From CAVQFC01 sp036497895 (lineage in GTDB: Bacteria > Acidobacteriota > Vicinamibacteria > Vicinamibacterales > CAVVIG01): a DNA stretch of 64,000 nucleotides. The DNA lies in contig DASXIR010000365.1 of NCBI GenBank assembly GCA_036497895.1, forward strand, positions 25,195 through 89,194. The letters are read 5' to 3'. Positions 60,040-64,000 of this stretch are shown piece after piece. Made by a program: the position numbers and the translations under genes. Below the pieces are notes generated by a model. That model worked only from the letters and a program-made list of their open reading frames with translations, was not told the origin of the DNA and did no database searches. Position 1 is the stretch's first letter; each line of letters starts with the position of its first letter.

Positions 60040-61077
60040 ATGCGATCTGCCCTCGCCACCGCGACGCTCATTCGCCTGGGTCAGGCCACCAACCGCACGT
60101 TCGTGCTGCCGTTGCTGATTTTCTATCCGACCGGCCGCTGCAACAGCCGTTGCATCTCTTGCGACTGGTGGAAGCAGAGCGGAGCCGACGATCTGAGCCT
60201 CGAAGAAATCGAGGGCCTGGCGTCAGCTCTCCCAGGGTTAGGTACCCGCCTGGTCGTGTTCTCGGGCGGCGAGCCGCTGCTGCGACCGGAGGTCTTCGCC
60301 GCGGCTGCGTTGTTTCAGGCACAACGCATGACATTGCACCTGCTGACGAGCGCCGTCCTCCTCGAACGGTTTGCCGAGAAGGTGGCGCGGCACTTCTCCC
60401 GTGTCTACGTCTCACTGGACGCGGCGGATCCGGTCCTGTACGAACGCATCCGCGGCGTGGACGCACTGGCGACGGTTGGCCGCGGCATCGCTCGCCTCCG
60501 CCAGATTGCGCCGGCTCTGCCGGTCACTGCACGGACCACGCTGTCGCGGGCAAATTTTCGCGAGCTGCCGCGCATCGTCGAGCACGCGAGGAGCCTGGGC
60601 GTCGATCGGATTTCGTTCCTTCCAGCCGATGTGTCGTCGCTCGGGTTCGGACGAGGCGAGCGTCCGGATCCTTCGGCGATGGTCTTGTCCGAGGCCGAGG
60701 CGGCCGAATTTTCTGACGTTGTCGAACACACCATCATCGCGCGCGCCGCTGATTTCGCCTCGGGCTTCATCGCCGAGTCACCCGATAAGCTGCGGCGGCT
60801 GCCGCGCTACTACGCCGCGCTGGTAGGCCGGGAGCCGTTTCCGGCCGTCTCGTGCAACGCGCCCTGGGTGTCGGTGGTGGTGGAAGCGAACGGATCGGTG
60901 CGGCCATGTTTCTTTCACGAATCGATCGGCAGCATCCGCACCGCACGGCTCGGCACGATCATCAACCAGAACCTGCGCGCCTTCCGCCAATCGCTCGATG
61001 TCGCGACGGACCCGATCTGCCGGCGTTGCGTGTGTTCGCTGAACTCGTCATGGAGGAGTGCGCCGTGGGCGTCGTGA
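60040..61077 (+). CDS. Radical SAM/SPASM-like protein
   Basis: 345 aa. The cluster ligands are C34-x3-C38-x2-C41 (GRCNSRCISCDWW) near the N-terminus, followed by FSGGEPLLRPEVF and YVSLDAADPVLYERIRGV. The C-terminus has a SPASM-like extra cysteine set: VSCNAPWVSVVVEANGSVRPCFF and DPICRRCVCSLN. SPASM proteins modify peptides or sugars, often with a second or third iron-sulfur cluster. It follows the fusion gene by 3 bp and overlaps the next methyltransferase gene. No small peptide precursor was seen nearby. Confidence 0.85.
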   Translation: MRSALATATLIRLGQATNRTFVLPLLIFYPTGRCNSRCISCDWWKQSGADDLSLEEIEGLASALPGLGTRLVVFSGGEPLLRPEVFAAAALFQAQRMTLHLLTSAVLLERFAEKVARHFSRVYVSLDAADPVLYERIRGVDALATVGRGIARLRQIAPALPVTARTTLSRANFRELPRIVEHARSLGVDRISFLPADVSSLGFGRGERPDPSAMVLSEAEAAEFSDVVEHTIIARAADFASGFIAESPDKLRRLPRYYAALVGREPFPAVSCNAPWVSVVVEANGSVRPCFFHESIGSIRTARLGTIINQNLRAFRQSLDVATDPICRRCVCSLNSSWRSAPWAS

Positions 61078-61886
61078 GAGCAGAGCGGGCGCTGCTCGAC
61101 ACCCAGCAGGCGTTCGATGCCGTGGCGAGCGGCTACGATCGGTCGAACACCGAGAACCGCATGTTGTCCGACATGCGCGAGCGGGTCAGGTCCGCAGTGT
61201 CGAGAGCGGTAGCGCCGAACGCGCACCTGCTCGACCTCGGTTGCGGTCCAGGCGCCGACGTCGTGCATTTCGCGAATCTGGGTCACCAGGTGACTGCCAT
61301 CGACTGGTCGCCGGCAATGGTGCGCGAATCGCAGCGGCGGGTCAGCACGGCCGGGCTCTCGAGTGCGGTCGCCGTGCACCACCTCGGCATCCAGGAGTTG
61401 GATCGGCTGCCGCCGGGACGATTCGACGCGGTCTACTCGAACTTCGGGCCGCTCAACTGTGTACCGGACCTCGCCGCATCGGCGCGGTTGATTGCCAGCC
61501 GGATTCGCCGTGGTGGAATCATCGTGGCTTCGGTGATCGGCCGTGTCTGCCCCTGGGAACTGTCGCTCTACCTGGCGCGCCGAGACTGGTCGCGGGCGAT
61601 GGTCCGTTTTCGGGGCGGCCTGGTCCCGGTGCCGCTCGACGGCCGGCATGTCTGGACCCGCTACTACACTCCCGGCCAGTTCGGACGCACGTTCGCGGAC
61701 GCCGGGTTTTCACTGGTGTCGCTTCGTGCGCTCGGACTGTTTGCGCCGCCGCCGTACCTCCAGGCCTTCGCCGATCGCCACCCGGCGCTCGTCACCACGC
61801 TCCAGCGGATTGACGATAGGGTGGGCGGTTGGCCCGGGGTGCGGGCATGTGGCGATCACTTTCTGATTGTGATGGAGAGATCGTGA
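61065..61886 (+). CDS. Class I SAM-dependent methyltransferase
   Basis: 273 aa. After DTQQAFDAVASGYDRSNTENRM comes the SAM motif LLDLGCGPGADVVHFAN near 61, VTAIDWSPAMV near 81 and FDAVYSNFGPLNC near 130. The rest is alpha/beta with HVWTRYYTPGQFGRTFADAGF, the usual final helix-strand. The start GTG at 61065 has the SD GGAGGAG 6 bases before it; two other in-frame starts (61050, 61074) are possible. It overlaps the radical SAM gene end by 13 bp. A 14-base direct repeat at its end (GTGATGGAGAG twice) supplies the SD of the next gene. Confidence 0.85.
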   Translation: MGVVRAERALLDTQQAFDAVASGYDRSNTENRMLSDMRERVRSAVSRAVAPNAHLLDLGCGPGADVVHFANLGHQVTAIDWSPAMVRESQRRVSTAGLSSAVAVHHLGIQELDRLPPGRFDAVYSNFGPLNCVPDLAASARLIASRIRRGGIIVASVIGRVCPWELSLYLARRDWSRAMVRFRGGLVPVPLDGRHVWTRYYTPGQFGRTFADAGFSLVSLRALGLFAPPPYLQAFADRHPALVTTLQRIDDRVGGWPGVRACGDHFLIVMERS

Positions 61887-61899
61887 TGGAGAGGTCGTC

Positions 61900-63402
61900 A
61901 TGATCGTCTTGTTCAATCCGATTTCAACCTCGCCAGGCAAGCAGCCGCTGCCGCTCTCGCTGTTGTCGCTGGCGGCTGTGCTCGAAGAGCGCTCCCCCGA
62001 ATCCGGTCTGCCACGCGAGGCATGGTCGCTGGTGGACGGCAATCTCGTGGACGATCCGGCAGCCGAGATCATCGCGAGGCTGTCCACGATCTCGCGCGCG
62101 GATCTCGCGCTGCTCGCGGTCACCGTGATGCCGGGCCCCCAGTTGACCCAGGCGGTCGCCGTCTGCAAGCGCGTTCGCCACGCGCTCCCGCACGCACGAA
62201 TCGTCTGGGGCGGCTACTTTCCAACCCAACACGGCCGTACTGTGCTGCGAGCGCCGTACGTGGACTTCGTGATCCGGTCGCAGGGCGAACGGTCGCTGCT
62301 GCAACTCGCTGACGTGCTGCGAAAGCGCGGCCTGCTGAACGGCGTCGGCGGCCTGTCGTGGAAGGCCGGCGACCAGGTGGTCGAGAACCCGGTGCAGCCG
62401 CTGACCACACTCGACGAGTTGCCGGAGCTGCCGTATCACCGCGTCGACATGACGCGCTATCTGCACAAGAACTATCTCGGCACAAAGACCGTCGCGCACA
62501 ACTCGTCGTTCGGCTGCCCGTTTGCCTGCAGCTTCTGCGCGGTCGTGGCAATGTCGAATCGACGCTGGCTGGCGCAATCGCCGGCGCGCCTCGAACGCAC
62601 CATGCGTCACCTGGTTGCGACCTACAAAGTCGATGCGGTTCAGATGCACGACATGGACTTCTTCATCTCCGAGGTGAGGACCGCGGAGTTCTGCGACCGT
62701 ATCGCGCACCTTGGACTTCGATGGTGGGCGCTCGGCCGCGTCGATCGGCTGATGGAGTACAGCGACGCGACGTGGGAAAAAATGCGCCGTTCGGGCCTGG
62801 TGATGGTGTTCAGCGGCGCCGAGTCCGGTAACGACGAAGCGCTTGCCGGCATGAACAAGGGTGGGAAGTCGTCGGTCGGCCTGACGCTCGAACTGGCTCG
62901 CCGGATGCGGTCCTACGGCATCGTTCCCGAGTTTTCTTTCGTGCTCGGCTGCCCGCCCGATCCGGTCAAGGATGTCGCCGCCAATTTCGAGTTCATCCGC
63001 CGTATCAAGCGCATCAATCCTGCCACCGAAATCGTGCTCTACACCTACACGCCGGTGCCGATGGAAGGCGATCTTTACGGTGAAGCCCAGCGCGCCGGCT
63101 TCGCCTTTCCCGACACGCTCGAAGGCTGGGTCACGCCGGAGTGGCAGCAGCTCTCGATGCGACGCGGTGACGGCATTCCGTGGCTCGACGGCGCCGTGCG
63201 CCGGCGGGTGCGGAATTTCGAGCGGGTGATCAACGCCTATTACCCGACCGTCACCGAGCTTCGGCTCAACGCGTGGCACCGGGCCGCGCTCAAGGCAGCC
63301 AGCGCGTGGCGCTACGGCCTCAAATTGTACGGCGCGCCGATTGAACTGCGCGCGCTGGATCGTGTGGTTCATTACCGCCGGCCCGAGACGACTGGATTTT
63401 GA
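61900..63402 (+). CDS. B12-binding radical SAM protein
   Basis: 500 aa. N-terminal B12-binding domain (MIVLFNPISTSPGKQPLPLSLLSLA near 1, ADLALLAVTVMPGPQLTQA, IVWGGYFPTQHG near 104) then radical SAM with C206-x3-C210-x2-C213 (SSFGCPFACSFC). Further motifs GAESGNDEALAGMNKGG near 307 and VLGCPPDPVK. It resembles BchE/HpnR-type methylases and cyclases that act on lipids and polyketide-like substrates. The SD GGAGAGG precedes the ATG. It is the second of its type in the locus, and shares with the fusion the AESG box and overall plan. Confidence 0.88.
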   Translation: MIVLFNPISTSPGKQPLPLSLLSLAAVLEERSPESGLPREAWSLVDGNLVDDPAAEIIARLSTISRADLALLAVTVMPGPQLTQAVAVCKRVRHALPHARIVWGGYFPTQHGRTVLRAPYVDFVIRSQGERSLLQLADVLRKRGLLNGVGGLSWKAGDQVVENPVQPLTTLDELPELPYHRVDMTRYLHKNYLGTKTVAHNSSFGCPFACSFCAVVAMSNRRWLAQSPARLERTMRHLVATYKVDAVQMHDMDFFISEVRTAEFCDRIAHLGLRWWALGRVDRLMEYSDATWEKMRRSGLVMVFSGAESGNDEALAGMNKGGKSSVGLTLELARRMRSYGIVPEFSFVLGCPPDPVKDVAANFEFIRRIKRINPATEIVLYTYTPVPMEGDLYGEAQRAGFAFPDTLEGWVTPEWQQLSMRRGDGIPWLDGAVRRRVRNFERVINAYYPTVTELRLNAWHRAALKAASAWRYGLKLYGAPIELRALDRVVHYRRPETTGF

Positions 63403-63403
63403 C

Positions 63404-64000
63404 GTGCACACCGAAAAACTGCCGCCGCGCGATGCCTACGAGCTATGGGCGCCGAGTTATCCCGCGTTCGCGCACAACCCCTTGATGCGTGTCGAGCAGG
63501 CCGTTGTCGCGGCGGTGCTCGCGCAATTGCGGGCATTCCGCGCGCTAGACGTTGGCACCGGTTCGGGCCGCTATCTGCCGCTTCTTGCGGCGACCGGTGC
63601 CCGCCTGGTGGTCGGCGTCGATTTCTCGATGGCGATGCTGACTCGGACGCCGGCGCCAGGCGCCTGGCCACCACGATCGGTGTACAGCCGCCCTCGGCGG
63701 CTGTGCGCGGACGCGTATCAGCTGCCGTTCCGGCGCGGCGCGTTCGATCTGATCAACGCATCACTCATGATCGGTGACGTGGCGGACCTGAGGCGATGGT
63801 GCGCAGAGATGGGCCGGTTGCTGGCGCCCGGCGGTCATCTGGTCTACTCGGACTTTCACCCGTCGTGGGCGCAGCACGACTGGAGCCGGACGTTTCGCGG
63901 TCCGGACGGCGAACTGCGTGAAATCTCGTTTCACCCGCATTCGATCGACGACCACCTGACCGCGCTGGCTGACGCCGGATTCCGTGTGCAGGCGATTCGC
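63404..64000 (+). CDS. SAM-dependent methyltransferase, N-terminal part
   Basis: The first 199 codons; the frame is open at the right edge. It starts at GTG one base after the previous stop. Seen: RDAYELWAPSYPAFAHNPLM, the SAM motif ALDVGTGSGRYLPLLAATG near residue 48, VVGVDFSMAML, FDLINASLMIGDVADLRRW and LAPGGHLVYSDFHPSWA. This is the BioC/UbiE-like class I layout. It continues the packed series of the glycan/radical SAM locus. Confidence 0.85.
   Translation, partial: MHTEKLPPRDAYELWAPSYPAFAHNPLMRVEQAVVAAVLAQLRAFRALDVGTGSGRYLPLLAATGARLVVGVDFSMAMLTRTPAPGAWPPRSVYSRPRRLCADAYQLPFRRGAFDLINASLMIGDVADLRRWCAEMGRLLAPGGHLVYSDFHPSWAQHDWSRTFRGPDGELREISFHPHSIDDHLTALADAGFRVQAIR

Overview
The window reads as a high-GC Gram-negative chromosome, most likely an acidobacterium close to Vicinamibacteria. 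This is an inference from content: an acidobacterial-type VWFA-related secreted protein, a DUF5916/CBM9-like outer-membrane protein, a subtilase ending in NIVWGT repeats, a DUF6496 basic protein, many M28/TolB-like secreted proteins and a TolC tripartite pump. No rRNA, tRNA, CRISPR array, prophage or insertion sequence was recognised. Genes are dense, often overlap by 4 bp, and lie on both strands.

Layout. 1-4.7 kb: end of rnc, then a leftward histidine-degradation operon (hutH, hutU, STAND-like ATPase). 4.7-11.3 kb: purA, a PilZ protein, lepB, a beta-barrel protein, then a leftward LPRTG protein / VWA protein / class D-like sortase operon, and a SYLF lipid-binding protein. 11.4-15 kb: DUF6496, cytochrome/copper-type protein, DUF1028, rsmH-like. 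15-24 kb: pepT, lysC, exonuclease III (apparent CTG start), ferredoxin, GNAT, chlorite-dismutase-like protein, amidase, thioredoxin, lytic transglycosylase. 24-28.3 kb: leftward TolC/HlyD/DHA2 efflux operon. 28.4-37 kb: DUF5916 protein, HTH-like protein with a 33-bp palindromic operator, PCMT-like methyltransferase, old yellow enzyme, two-component pair and DegP-type protease. 37-45 kb: DapA-like / SDR-like / proline dehydrogenase operon, an RsgA lacking its OB domain, cyclophilin, DinB, ParB-like and AsmA-like genes. 45-53 kb: M28-PDZ peptidase, TolB-like propeller, subtilase with NIVWGT repeats, GNAT, YceI, MarR.

53.2-64 kb: a divergent cell-surface glycan or lipid-glycan locus (nucleotidyltransferase-like gene, flippase, O-antigen ligase) that runs into a tightly packed series of a glycosyltransferase fused to a B12-binding radical SAM enzyme, a SPASM-like radical SAM protein, two methyltransferases and a second B12-binding radical SAM enzyme. 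It continues past the right edge and is the best candidate for an undescribed pathway.

Cross-cutting signals: several genes have a TANNNT box 5-8 bases before the start codon and no Shine-Dalgarno sequence, suggesting leaderless transcripts. Both Hut enzymes carry substitutions at residues normally needed for catalysis. Several dispersed hairpin and tandem repeats sit between genes.
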